Below are positions 44,200 to 55,862 of a stretch of DNA of 64,000 nucleotides, in pieces; within the stretch, counting starts at the first letter, position 1, and each line of letters starts with the position of its first letter. Below the pieces are notes generated by a model that was not told the origin of the DNA, did not search any database, and was given only the letters and a program-made list of their open reading frames with translations. Both the position numbers and the translations under genes were made by a program. Origin of the DNA: Lophium mytilinum (taxonomy: Eukaryota; Ascomycota; Dothideomycetes; Mytilinidiales; Mytilinidiaceae); contig MU004187.1 in the NCBI GenBank assembly GCA_010093605.1, forward strand, positions 1,728,830 through 1,792,829. Direction: 5' to 3'.

Positions 44200-45359
44200 A
44201 TGGTCTGGTTATTGCTGATTCCTATGTGCTTCATCTAATCGAGAGAAAACACTCGCTTGTTAGGGGGACGGTTGGAGAGGCTGTGCTGCAGTCTCTCCTC
44301 TCACTGCTGGAAATATATGGGCTACAAATTCTACCCTCGTCGGTTGAGAGGCTGCGCTAAAGCCCTTTTCTACGATAAAACATCGGATTGTTGAAACCAT
44401 GGACAGATCATCTTCCTGAGCGGACCTCTCAAAAATATCCTTAACGAGCCTTTCCTGTCACCGGGTCGTTCATTGCATTGGCAGCTTTGGGCGCCTGCTA
44501 CCCCTTACTATTCCTGCCATTCTGCCGCTTTGTTTTCCAGAGGCATCGGAACGGTACCGCTTGTAAATGCTTGTGCTTGCATGCTATATACGGGGATGGC
44601 TCTTTTGACGAGCTCTATGCTTACTAGACCTGTGGCGCCTGGCGCGACCGAATTGCTACGCCTGGGGCGAACCGGTCGGATTAAATACGGGGGATCTTTG
44701 GTTCTTGCAGTATTCAAGGAGTAGGGGCTATAATATACAAATAATAAACTCTCTGCTCTACTGCGCCTTACCTTCCGTGCGACCAATATACGATATTACA
44801 TGTGCAAAACAACGACTTGTGACACAGATGCACGCTTCTATGACGTCCGCCGAATTGTTGGTATCACAGCGTATAAGTGTTTTGTTGGGAGCGGAGCGTC
44901 TATGCAGAGAGGGGAAATTCTGACTGAGTCGAGTATCAGCCCACTCGGTCGCCTGATCGATGTTGTAGTTGCGGTTCTCTATTTGCACCTCCGCCATCGG
45001 AGTGTGTTTGGGGTTATGTGCGGATTGGGGACTGCCGGGACTGTTTGCCTTGATGGGCTCTGGGTACTATGGGTTTTGTAGGTGGGGGTTTAAGGTTGGG
45101 CCAAGAGTTGCTGGATTTAGGGTGGGTCACGTGGGAGGCGGGTAAGAGAGTCAGGGGGACAGAGAAAGGAGAGTTATTAGAGAGGACACAAGGCCCGCAG
45201 GGTAGAGAGTTGTAGGGTACGATAATGCCCGAAGAAATCTGAATGTGTATGAAAAACCTCATCATTCCAAACTCGTGATAACCTCTAATGACAGCCCCTC
45301 GATCCCACCCTTTTGAACCCCCAGACGCCTCTACTATGCCGCACGCTCCCCACCATCCC
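44200..45359. other. Spacer between convergent HapX and NOB1 genes
   Basis: 1.16 kb with no gene recognised. Frames up to ~90 codons have no domain, and the 3' UTRs of both genes probably lie here. Confidence 0.45.
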
Positions 45360-47073
45360 TCAAGTCATCCGCTTCCTCGAATTCACATTCCGCCCCGCAC
45401 CCACCTTCGGCCTCCCCCCGACCTTATTCCGATCCCCCGTCAGAATCCCCGGCAGGTAGTCCTCGTCCATGAGATCGCGCGTCTTCTGGCGGCGCTGGCC
45501 TTCGATCGCGCGCGCGTACTCCTTCTGGTCCTCGGCGAGGATGAGCTCCTGGCCCCAGCCGCCCTTGCCGCCGCCGACGTCGCGCTTGCCGTTGGAGGAG
45601 CCGTGCACCGCTTTCGGGATGCTGTAGCGCTCGCCGCGGTGGTTCCATTGGAAGTTTTTCTTGAGGTGGAGTTTGAATTCGCCGGCTGAGGAGGTCGAGC
45701 AGGCGACGCGGGTCAGTGAGGGCTTGCCGCAGCGGGGGCAGAATTGCTTGTCCATTTGCTTGGTGGTGAGGAAGCAGGCGTAGCAGCGGAGGATGTAGGT
45801 ATTTAGGCGGCTGATGCGGCTGGTGGGGGTGAGTGTTAGTAAAGAGAGACAGGGAGGACTGGTGTGACTGGACTCACGCGAGAGATGTTGAGAGGAGATT
45901 GAGGTTCATCTGGAGAAGGACGTTTTGCATGGCGAAATCGGTGGTCAAGGTTGCTACCGACATGGTCTTTGGCTGCTTGTATGATTTGAATGATTTGTTA
46001 TCTTCTTTCGTCTGGTGCTTCTTCAGGTTGGAGGGTGTGATCCAGCCACCGCCGTCAGAGTCGTCAGAGGACTCTGTTAGTTGGGGCACTTCTTCATCGT
46101 CTTGTTCCACAGGGCCAACGTCTTCAGTAGAGTCAGACATATGTAGCTCTGCGAGTTTTGAATCTACGTCCTCAGGTTGCGAGACTGGTGTGTCTTGTTC
46201 GATCTGGACTCCCTCTGCCCCGTGATTCGAGGGATTGTTGGACGTCTCTTCTGCGGGTAGGGGTTCGGAAGCTTCATCTGTAGTGACTGGAACCCCGCCC
46301 AACTCCGATACTTGAGTAGAATCAACGGAGGTCTGTGAGTTTTCCGGGGGCTCAACAGCAGAATCTGCTACAATGACTTCAAGCCGTTCATCTTGGGAGG
46401 CTACTTCTGGGGTTTCTGTTGGCAGTTGCGTTGCGCTTGGAGCAGTTTCTGACGTCTCTTGCGCAGTAACGCTAGGCTGAGAAGCATCTATCTGTTGAGC
46501 GTTTGGTGATTGTGTCTCCTTCTCCTTACTTGGGAAGGGTCCATTCAACTCTTTCTGTCCGGGAACACTCCGTAGGCGCCAATTACCGCCGTTCTTTTCG
46601 CCTGATCTCGGTCAAAAAAGCAAAACCTAGAATCGGGGAGGGAAGACCAACACTCAAGTTCATATGCTAGTGCTAGAATCTCCAAATCAGGTCTGCTCCG
46701 AGTCAGTGTGTGATGTCTTAACGATGATGGGTGAACGTGACCTGCTCAGCACCGCGAAATCACCGGTCTTTTTAGCAAACTGTGCGACAACCTCATAGCT
46801 GGCTGGAGTTGGGTTTCGTATTGTCAGAAATGGCAATAGGGTTGTTTCCAAGCGTGATCGTGTTGCTGGATCTCTGATTTCTCGCACGACGGCGGGTGTG
46901 GCTAATTTTGATCAGCACATATCCAGCCGTGCGCATACAACCAACACGTTAGCACATCACTTACTAATGAGTGCTTCTGACTGTGCGAGCAAGCTACTGA
47001 CTGCCGGAATGTTTTTAATGATCGGGCCTGCATCGAGGATAAGTGTATGTACGGGTTTGTCCGAGGAGTCCAT
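45360..47073 (-). CDS. NOB1: NOB1, 20S pre-rRNA D-site endonuclease
   Basis: Five exons: 47073-46965, 46901-46742, 46692-46652, 46601-45878 and 45819-45360 (introns 49-63 nt), giving 497 residues. The PIN domain opens with HTLILDAGPIIKN (first catalytic Asp), continues through VVREIRDPATRSRLE and FAVLSRPDLEILALAYELEC, and is completed across a 41-nt exon. An acidic, Ser/Thr-rich linker follows, with GGGWITPSNL. The C-terminal zinc ribbon has RCYACF and QFCPRCGKPSL (two CxxC knuckles), then NFQWNHRGERYSIPK. NOB1 cuts at the 3' end of 18S rRNA in cytoplasmic pre-40S particles. Confidence 0.94.
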
Positions 47074-50000
47074 ATTTCCGGCTGGTGCTCCTTGCAGAGG
47101 AACAAGCAGAGGTTCAGTTTTCGAAACGCTCAACGGGTATTATTGTAGTTATGGTGGACAGATTGACGATATCACGATGTGATGCGCTGGTGGTGGGAAA
47201 GTTTCGTCAGTGCACAGCTTTTTTAGCGCTTGTCCGTTTTGAATCTAACAGCTTCTAATACAGCTTTGTCATCTCTCCCGCTGTGTAACATTTCTTCTAA
47301 CTATTCCTCTAAGCTCTAGCTCTCCCGCTTCCTTCGACCAAGAGACGTCCTGTCAGGTTCGAACCGCCTAGGAACATTCAACTACGCCACGAACGGGTCC
47401 TCAAAGCCGTCCCTAAAGCTTCCGTGCCGTCAAAGCCAACAGCGCCACTCTCATCCCAACTCGTAGCTCTGCAGTAGCCTAAGCAATCCGTCTTGCCACG
47501 TCGTCGAGGCTCGCAGAACATCCGGACTATCATCCGCGATAACTCGTACTTCTTCATAGCTGCTACGTGCTCGATATACTCGCTCACATCTTCGGTATGA
47601 CTTGACGTGGACAAAGGAGAACCCCCAGAATGAATGGAGGCATAGTGTGGATAAGAGAGTGAGAATCAGGGGAAGGAAACAAACGGGGCGTGAAGAGCCG
47701 GAGGCTACGACAAGCATGGAGCTCACCGCTCACCGATCACCTGGAGTTTCTTTTGGCGGTAGCTCCCGTTCCGTAGATCGTCCACAACCTACCGTCAATG
47801 CCGTTGTTGACCAGTTCGCCTACGTCTTTAGTTCCGAGAGTATATCCAGATTTTCGGGTTCTTCATTCCTCCATTCGGTCCATTACATGCCGCTTGTCAA
47901 GTCTTCGCCTGATGCGTCGAGTTGCTGATGGGTTGCCCCTTGCTGCATAAACTGTGAATAGCACCCCCTCGGAGTTCGTCCGCGTCTTCATGGAAACGCT
48001 ACATCGATCTCACGACGACATCTTGCGCCGTCGTGGACGACACGGACAGGAAGTACATGTTTGATACACCTACGAGCCTGGCATTGTGTCAGCTGTGGGC
48101 CAGAAGTGTCAGCTGTGAGGGTATGTTTAGTTTGTCATCACGGCTCGGGACGCAGACCGCCTCTCAGACTTACGCATAGAATCTAGGCGCCCCTCATCCG
48201 CTAACTTCATCCCTTTGCCTCTCCTGATACGGTATACTACTACCTTTTGTGATCCGCAGAAGACTCCTAGTCGTGAGCCTTGAGATGATAAGGAGAGAAG
48301 AGAGAGTCCAGTGTCAGTCTAACGCGCAGAGAGCTAACATGATATAGGGTCGCTAAAGGGCTCTTATCCGGGCATCCTCCGAAAGAGCGCAACCGCCGGT
48401 AAGGCCTTTTCGCCTTCCGTTCTTGAGCTCGGGACGCAGTGGAAGCGACGTGGCAAAGAGACGGTGGGTGTCCCTCATTGGCGAGCTCTAGAGGACTGTG
48501 CTGTTCACGTGGCTGTCCAGGTGGCTCGACCAGCTCTGGGTTTACGAGGCAATGCGTGTGCCGCGAAGTGCAGCAGCATAAAGTCTAACCTTATCATCCA
48601 AGGGGGTGCAGCTGACCAGGCATCGTGGAAATGGGTGGAGATCCGATTCGGCCTGGCTCCTGGGAACGTCCAAGATTGCTACCGACGTCGACATGCTGCA
48701 GCGTTGGAGAAGCTGTTCTCCCGGTAGAAACGCCATCGTATGGATAAGCGGCACCTTTTACATTGGCCAATCGTGTCGGCTGGTCTTCTTGTGTGGGTGC
48801 ATTCCGTTGAATCTCGCGTCGAACAGCAGGCCATCAACCGGTCATGGACCGGTCAAGTGTATGAGCGAGGCCTTGCAATGCTTTCAGTTCTTGCTACGCT
48901 GTCAAAGGTGCGTCCGACTTTCTTTTGAGCTCGAGTAAGCTGTAATAAGTCATTCTCCTTCGTGTGGTCTTGGTGTGTCGTCAAATTACATCCGTGGTCT
49001 TCTTCCGTATCCGTCGCCGAGCCTGAGAGGTATGTATGTCACATCCACTAAGTTGCCATCTAGTAACTGGGTCGACTGATCTGTCCGACGAAGGATTCTG
49101 GTTGGTGCCCATCCTGTCGGCGTCTTGAACGCGTTGACCGGAAACGTACTTCATGCCTGAAGCAATGGCGACCGCAGCTAAGAAACAGGGCAAATTCAGG
49201 CAAACAGAGAACATGCAGCATGCGTGAGCTGTATGTCTTTCGCCCCGTTTTAGCGCGCTCTCTGAGACTGTGCCACTCGTCTTAGCTGTCAGCTGGTGCA
49301 GCAGAGTGGGCGCGTAGCTGTACTTAATGAGCCGCCGCTCCCGCAAACCTAGGAACGATCAGACTTTGCAACGAATCTTTCTCCTTGTCTTTGACAGTTA
49401 GGAACGGCCTACCAGTCCGGAATAGAGCTGAACGTCCGACTAATTGCCGGAGCAGGGAACGATATCGAGTCGATACACAAAAAGCAACGCGACCATCTCC
49501 AGTCCCTTCGGCTCGCATGCCCCAGTGCCGTCGCCTCTTTATAGCTAGCCGGCAACTCGCCATCCAGTTGAGCCTCATCTCTCCGCCTCCACAGCTCCAT
49601 CCGGTCCGCGAGCGATTCATTTCCCGCCCACTACCACTCCTTTCGCAGGCCCATAGGTGTTGACTTCGAACGACGATCTAATGTCTTGGCACGCGCGACG
49701 TGTCAATATATTTCGGTTTCCTAGGATCATGTCACTCCGCCCTCGGGACCGTCGACTGGCTGCCTGACACGAAAGCGAGCGTCTAGCTGGCACTGCCGTG
49801 TCTTCCGGCATCATCATGCACAATGGCGTCGAACTAGAGTGGTTGGTCGAATCTGCAGGCTTTAGGTGTCCAGCGCGGCGGTATGCGCGCCCAAGATTCC
49901 AACAAAACCTGCTACCTGACGCATTGCGGCAGCTGACACCTCTGCGATAACCACCGAGTTGTTTACCCAGTCGGCTCACGCTGCTCCAACGATAAGTGAG

Positions 50001-50627
50001 CCTGATGCCTTCTGGATCAAGAAGCAAACCGCGCCCACCATGATCGCGAAGAATTTGGTTCTCGGGAGATACGGGGCGCTGTGGAACGCTTCCTTCGAAC
50101 CCAACAGCTCCGCGACCAGTGTCCCGGGCTATCATAGCCCATCGCCCCGGCGGAACAGGCCATCCATGTCGGCTTCGATGGTGGGGTATTATGTGGAGGT
50201 CTGGGGGGCGGCGCAGTGCAGCAGCCAGCAGATCCTAGACACACCGCTATCCTGCGAATGGAGCCATGCACCTTTATCTGCAACCCGCAATGCTCGTGCT
50301 GTCATTATACGAGCTAGGGGAGGAGTCGTCTGACCCTTTGCGCCGTCGCAGCTGTGAGTCGGAGAGTCTACCGTAAGAGCCTCATCGGACAACTTGAGAT
50401 AAAGCTTCCGGTAGGGCGAAGATGGGAGTAGTGAATGTGAGCAGCAAACGATAACCATCCATTCTATACTTTTGCAGTCAGTCTGGCTCCAATTGGTAGG
50501 TTCTCGTCGCGAATCTCAAGTCCAAGCAATCGCGCCCGCAATGGCAGTGAGTAATTCCACGGAAACATACCTCCATTTGAGTTGACTGGAAGATCTTTCG
50601 CAGCCTACTTTCCTCGTCAGAGTTGAT
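47074..50627. other. 3.5-kb gene-poor region with possible decayed gene pieces
   Basis: No intact gene is recognised. Protein-like stretches occur at 47451-47726 (minus; a hydrophobic helix then SSYEEVRVIADDSPDVL), 48464-48727 (plus; ends WKWVEIRFGLAPGNVQDCYR, faintly Myb/SANT-like) and about 49900-50230 (minus; TKFFAIMVGAVCFLIQK, membrane-like, interrupted by stops). They share no single direction or frame. They may be remnants of host genes or chance. Confidence 0.35.
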
Positions 50628-51437
50628 GTGATGAGACCCCAACCCGCAGGATTCGGGCAGTCCGTCGATTCCTATGGTCGATGGACCCCACCAAAGGCAT
50701 TTGGCGGGAATATATCGGCTGGGGGAGGCACGTCTGGTCTATACTACTACTGCGATGGCCAAAGGATCGTCCAAAGCGCATGGCCCACAAATCCCCCGCC
50801 CACGCATTTCAAAACCTATTCTGTGTATTTCCAGGAGAACGACTTCTACGTCGCTAATGGCGACGCTACAAGAAGTCAGGTTGGCGACGGCAAAGCACCG
50901 CAGTCCGAGACAGAAGAAGATTCAGAAGAAGAGGACGAAGAAAAACCCAAACCACCATTCATAATCGACGGATGGTTTAGAATGAGTTTTACCTATTGCC
51001 AAAATTACGTCTCTCACGTTTGCTATGATGGGGAACAGCGCAAACTATGCTTCCAGCATGCACAACAGGACTGGGTTAGAATGCTATTCCCACCCGCATA
51101 TCACGCCGACATATTATCGCAACCGGGGACACACTACGGCGGCCTGACCGGAGATCTCCCGCTGTTCCTGGCCCTCATCATGTTCTCTGTCCAAGAAAAC
51201 CTGGGCCATTGGGCTCTGACGAGTTTGTTCCAAGGAGGCAGCTGGACACCTCATACACAACCGCACGGTCGTAAGGCGCCCACGTCCTCGCAATGGGTAT
51301 TGGTACAAACTGACAATATACAAGGCGGCGACAGACGTGGAATGGTGGTGAGTGTCTGGGCGTGGCCACCAACTACAACTACGCCTACCCACTTGGCTCA
51401 GCTGGAAAACGGGGTTTTTGGAAAATTCTTCTATTGA
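50628..51437 (+). CDS. Hypothetical protein, 269 aa, with acidic segment
   Basis: A single open frame with two adjacent ATG codons. Residues 90-110 are very acidic (ETEEDSEEEDEEK), splitting an N-terminal part rich in Gly/Tyr/Pro (GRWTPPKAFGGNISAGGG) from a C-terminal part rich in aromatic and Cys residues (FTYCQNYVSHVCYDGEQRKLCF). There is one weakly hydrophobic stretch (LPLFLALIMFSV), but no clear signal peptide. I recognise no domain. Composition is protein-like and the acidic run argues against chance, but upstream exons cannot be excluded. Confidence 0.45.
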   Translation: MMRPQPAGFGQSVDSYGRWTPPKAFGGNISAGGGTSGLYYYCDGQRIVQSAWPTNPPPTHFKTYSVYFQENDFYVANGDATRSQVGDGKAPQSETEEDSEEEDEEKPKPPFIIDGWFRMSFTYCQNYVSHVCYDGEQRKLCFQHAQQDWVRMLFPPAYHADILSQPGTHYGGLTGDLPLFLALIMFSVQENLGHWALTSLFQGGSWTPHTQPHGRKAPTSSQWVLVQTDNIQGGDRRGMVVSVWAWPPTTTTPTHLAQLENGVFGKFFY

Positions 51438-51882
51438 GATATGCCCATTTTCAGTTCGATGACATTACACTATACGTTCTGTAGCCGACTGCACCGACTA
51501 CACCCTCTGTCTGCACCACTGATTGGACTACGTTTCCTTTTCATGACTCAACATACGATCTTCTTAATATTTCACGTTGTTATGGGTATCTACGGTTTCA
51601 ACGTTTTCAACGCTGCCTTCACCTTCTTTGGATATCTTTGCTATCAGTCCTATGGGTTACCGATCTTTCATTCTGATATGCATACTTTACAGTACGGTCG
51701 CACGACCGAGAGTCACGTGAGCCAATTCGATTATTAGTCAACAAATTCTTACGACACCACATTGGTTCCCATGTTGCCCCGCTACTACTATCTTGGAAAC
51801 GCTAGAGTATAGGAACTTTTCAAAGCACAATGTATCGAAATATCCCTTCACCAAGCTTACATATTTGTATTCTCCCGGACTT
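51438..51882. other. Spacer between convergent genes
   Basis: A 98-codon plus-strand frame at 51441 is Phe/Leu-rich, but I cannot tie it to a family. Nothing else seen. Confidence 0.4.
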
Positions 51883-53034
51883 TCAGATCTCATAAACAAG
51901 CTTCTCACCACTAACCGGCCTCATCCACTCCTCCGTCTCCTCTCCGCCCCTCTGTCCCATACTTCCAGGTCCCAACAGCTTGAACCCATCCGGCACAATC
52001 CTCTCGAGCCCACCCGGCATCTTCCTAACCGGATTCGGTAGTAGCTCACTCTCCGCAACTTGCGAAAGCCACCTGTAAAACTCAACCGCAAACGCACGAG
52101 CAGGCGCCGAGGGCTGCACTACGAATCCTTGATACTCAACCCTCTCTCCCAATCCTTCCCACACCGCCCCGTACACGGGTTCCGTGGGCAAAGTTCCAGG
52201 CTCAGCTGCCCACGCCTTGCCAGCGCGGGAGCGCACTACAGCCATCTTGCCCACTGAAGACAGCGTCGATGCCACTGTAGCGACCGACGGACCTTCGGAG
52301 ATGCAGTCATAGCCAATGTCGACGCCTGCGCCGTCCGTTAAAGCACGGACCTGGGCTGGCCAGGTCTCATCCCGGTAGTCCACGAGCGAGGTGAATCCAT
52401 ACGGTGCCGCTGAAAGCATAGCATGACGTGAGGGGCTCGCGGCGCCGATGAGGCGGAGCGACATTCCGTAGGCCTTGGCAGCGAGTTGGAGGAGCTGGGC
52501 AGCGTTCAGGCCGACAGAGGTGGAGGCGCCGTAGATGAAAGCGGTCAAGGTTTTCCCGGTACTCTCTGTTGAAGGTTTCGCGTCGTATGGAAACGGTGCT
52601 GGTAGGCCTAGGCGCGGGAAGAGGCCTTGCGCGGCTGTGAGGGCGGTCAAGGATACTGATGCTGCGTCTGCGAGACTCAAGCCGTCTTGTACGCGCCAGA
52701 CTAGGTCGTGTGGGACAACTAGGTAGTTGGCAAAAGCGCCGGGTCGGTCGTTTGCGGAGCAGGCGCCTTGGAGGAAGCCGGCGACGCGTTGGCCGGCTTT
52801 GAAGGTTGGGTTTAGGGAGGAGACGTCTGATCCTAGTGCCTTGACTGTGCCTGCGAAGTCGGTGCCGACCACTCGTCCTGTCTTGCCGAGCGGATTGAAG
52901 GTGTATAGAGCGTCGACTGGATTCAGAGCAATTGCTTCGACATGGACGAGTAGCTCGTTCGGGCCTGGTTCTGGGATCGGGATCCGCTGGACGTTTGCAG
53001 TCTTTGAGGTAGCATCAAGGATAAGGGCGTCCAT
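51883..53034 (-). CDS. MDR-superfamily zinc-independent reductase (enoyl reductase-like)
   Basis: A single exon of 383 residues. The N-terminal GroES-like fold has PEPGPNELLVHVEAIALNPVD and GRVVGTDFAGTV. FANYLVVPHDLVWRV is typical of fungal ToxD/LovC-type members. The nucleotide-binding motif is FIYGASTSVGLNAAQLLQLA. The catalytic zinc-binding Cys/His pattern of alcohol dehydrogenases is absent, so it is a quinone- or enoyl-reductase-type NADPH enzyme. Such proteins act as trans-enoyl reductases for polyketide synthases in some clusters, but no synthase is nearby. Confidence 0.87.
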   Translation of the reverse strand: MDALILDATSKTANVQRIPIPEPGPNELLVHVEAIALNPVDALYTFNPLGKTGRVVGTDFAGTVKALGSDVSSLNPTFKAGQRVAGFLQGACSANDRPGAFANYLVVPHDLVWRVQDGLSLADAASVSLTALTAAQGLFPRLGLPAPFPYDAKPSTESTGKTLTAFIYGASTSVGLNAAQLLQLAAKAYGMSLRLIGAASPSRHAMLSAAPYGFTSLVDYRDETWPAQVRALTDGAGVDIGYDCISEGPSVATVASTLSSVGKMAVVRSRAGKAWAAEPGTLPTEPVYGAVWEGLGERVEYQGFVVQPSAPARAFAVEFYRWLSQVAESELLPNPVRKMPGGLERIVPDGFKLLGPGSMGQRGGEETEEWMRPVSGEKLVYEI

Positions 53035-53275
53035 TGCGAAAGATCAAATATTGATGGCTCGATTTCGGAGATGATGAGATGCTGGGTCTGTAGATGTGCT
53101 TGTTCGTTGTGATCGGCTTCTATACTTACTTTATACATACCCTCGAATAGATTACTGTACCATCACGTGACCATGCTGACTTACGTGATCTTACATCTGA
53201 AGCGGCCGAACGATTTCCGAGCTGCATCGTGTGGTTATAGGGCGTGAGGGGTGCATGCTGAGTTATCAGCTCTGC
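53035..53275. other. Short spacer
   Basis: Promoter of the MDR reductase gene and 3' flank of the GT69 gene. Nothing else. Confidence 0.5.
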
Positions 53276-54618
53276 TTACGGAGCGACGCCGTGCTCTGCA
53301 AGCTGCTCGTCCCAAGGCAACCAAGGCTGGTCTTCATATGACCTCATGCACTTTACGTCTGCGGGCGGTTTCAGCTTCCAGTCGATCTTCGAGGATGCAT
53401 CTTCTGTAGTCCCCCATCGAGAGACGTATCCCTTAAGCTCTTTGATTCGCTTCGCCATGGGGTCGCTGTATGCAACATTAACGCTAGGAATCACAGCGAT
53501 CTTGCCGTAGCCGTAGTACCACAAGTCCTTGCAAAAGAGCTTCGGCTCGCCTTGGAAGCACTCGCCCTCGTAGGAGACGCGGAATCTGACATGCTTCTCT
53601 AGTAGCGGTTTGGCAGCAAACGCTACAGCGCCATTCCAGCATGAGAATACTTGGAACGGTTTGCCGTACTCCAATCTCTCAGCACTGGCCCGGTGGTTCC
53701 AAAATAGCTTCCAGGCGAGGTCCCAGTCGCCGGTTTCTGGGACGAAGAAGAAAGAGTCGCCGTGCATGCCGCTAGCTATCCATACGTCGTAGAAGGTCGG
53801 GTTGTCGCCGAGAAAGGTCCAGTCCATTGCGCATGTCATGTCGGCTTGCTGATAAACGCGTTGGTGGATTAGCTCTAAGATGTCTTCCATGCACAACGCT
53901 ACGTCGTTGAGGAAGATCACGGTGGTTTCTGGCGCGTAGCTGTTTGGGTTCTCCAAAAGTGGCTTGAGAGCTTGGTTTCGTAATCCTGCGAGAACCTCGA
54001 TCCGAACGCCTTCTTTTGCCATTGGGTCGGTCTCATTGGTTGCGAATGTGTACTCGACACCGATGCTTGCGAGGGTCTCCTGGAGGAGCTTCAGGATCTC
54101 GTAGGTGCCATCTACTGAACGACCTTCGACTATCGAGAGTGCGCAGTTCTCAGGACCGAGAAAGCGCATGGTCTCGACAATAGACCCGATCAATCGGGGA
54201 AGGACGTGAGCGCAGTCAGTGAGATCCAAGGCAAAGAAGTACTCTGGCATTCGCGTTGTGATGTTTACGACATTCGAACTTCTGCGAAAATGTTCGTAGC
54301 GGGTTCCTTCCAGGGCCGGGCATTCTAGTCGGTCAAAAAGGCGGTCTTCCGGATTCATGATGGCTTCAATGAACGGAGGTGCAGAGTCGAGCCATCGCGG
54401 CGACGCCTTCTTTTCAGAAACACGATCTTCTTATGTTAGAATCAGGGTCATGGAATCGCAGGCTTTGGGCATGTCGTACCTGTCGTAGTCGTAGGTACAT
54501 GAGTGGTGCGAGAGCGTTGTCCCTCAAATGAGGACCCGATCAAGAAGTACGCAAGGGTGACAAACGACAGACAGACGAAAGTCGCTCGCAATAGAGACTT
54601 GAACCTTCGCGGAGGCAT
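53276..54618 (-). CDS. GT69 alpha-mannosyltransferase (Cap59/Cmt1 family)
   Basis: Exons 54618-54480 and 54429-53276 (50-nt intron) give 430 residues. The first exon supplies a type II signal anchor (LLRATFVCLSFVTLAYFLIG). Family landmarks in order: FALDLTDCAHVLPRLIGSI, CALSIVEGRSVDGT, VEYTFATNETDP, VIFLNDVALCMEDILELI, ADMTCAMDW, FYDVWIASG, FQVFSCWNGAVAF and CKDLWYYGYGKIAVIPSVNVAY. The GT69 domain was described for Cryptococcus capsule and alpha-1,3-mannosyl transfer. In filamentous fungi these are Golgi enzymes of glycan or cell-wall assembly. Acceptor unknown. Confidence 0.9.
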
Positions 54619-55862
54619 CAAGACACGGGATGACTGCAGATTCGAGTGTTTACAGATGTCAAGACTCTCCTATAAAGCTTAAGCAGGGAGGTACGCGCGT
54701 ACCATCCGCAATTTCCCATCCACCCTATCCGTCCTCCCGCCGAATCCCGTACAAAGGTATCAATCCAATTAGTACTTCGCAGTACTGGACATCCACTGTT
54801 TAGGCGCTCGCCACAGTGCCATGATTGTATCATATTGGCGAGTATAGCGCAGCACTGTACCAGCTGTGGCGGCGAGCGTCAAAAGGGGTCGAGTGAAGAT
54901 CTTCAAAGATCCTGGCATGAGTCAAGGAGGCCGAAGTCTCGCCTTTCGTCCTTTGATAAGACCTTGCACAGCCACCTATTTGCTAATATGTAAACCTCGA
55001 GGGCAAAGCAGCATATTGAAAGCCCATTAGTATCAATAGACATCAATAATCAGCACTCTGAGGTCAGCTTCGAATAGGAGGTTGTCGCTAGAACATTTGG
55101 TAGGTAGCGTCAAACTGGCAGCTTCTTTTATTCCATGTTTCCCCTTGATGAAGCACGCTGTCAATACGTTGGAGCGTTGCTGTACTTTGATGAGGTGTCG
55201 GTTGAAAGATGCGAATGATCGAGGTTTGCTACACAGCACCCTTGTCTGTCGCGAAACTCGGCCCGATTTTGAATAGCACGCCAACTACAAGATACCTTCA
55301 AGCTATATACAACTTCAGAATGCTCTTATCAATCTATTCACATAAAACGCATATGTGCTCTCCCTCTCTCCAAAGAGCGGCTCGGAAATACATTGGCGCG
55401 CCATCACCAATCCCAAGCCCAGCTGCACCTCTCACCTCATAGCCAGGATGTTGCTCGACAAACACGCTCTCCAGGCATCCCCATCGCGCAACACTCCAAC
55501 CTTTTTGCGCGACCCCGGCCTAAGACTCCGATACCAGCCTATCAGCTCTCGCTGATACCGCGCCTCGCTTCGTGATAAGGAAGTGTGAAGCGACGGGCTC
55601 TGGATAGTGGCCCATCACCACTGGCGACGCTGATGAATCCACGGCATCAAGCTGCCGTAGTGCGAGCGGGGTATGGAAAGACGCGATGAGAGTGGGTGAT
55701 AGCGCGTATACAACTGATATCCGTATGCGGATATCTGTGCGAAAGAGTGGATGTGTTGTGCTACTTAAGGGGACGAGATATCTTGGAAGTGAAGACATTG
55801 AGTTCAGGCTTTCAGACCATTACCGTTGATCCAGATACATCTCAGTCCAACATCAGATTGCC
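54619..55862. other. 1.2-kb spacer, TauD promoter at its right end
   Basis: No gene is recognised. The right end carries the CCG/CGG palindrome described separately. Confidence 0.5.
55716..55735. promoter_or_regulatory. Perfect palindrome, candidate Zn2Cys6 factor site
   Basis: Two 8-base arms GATATCCG and CGGATATC are separated by TATG, 128 bp upstream of the TauD start codon. The core CCG-N4-CGG is an everted triplet pair of the kind bound by dimeric Zn(II)2Cys6 regulators. Confidence 0.5.

Noticed and set aside
47355-47370. GGTTCGAACC, a tRNA B-box-like sequence
   Set aside because: The flanks do not pair as a T-stem and no acceptor, D or anticodon arms are present.
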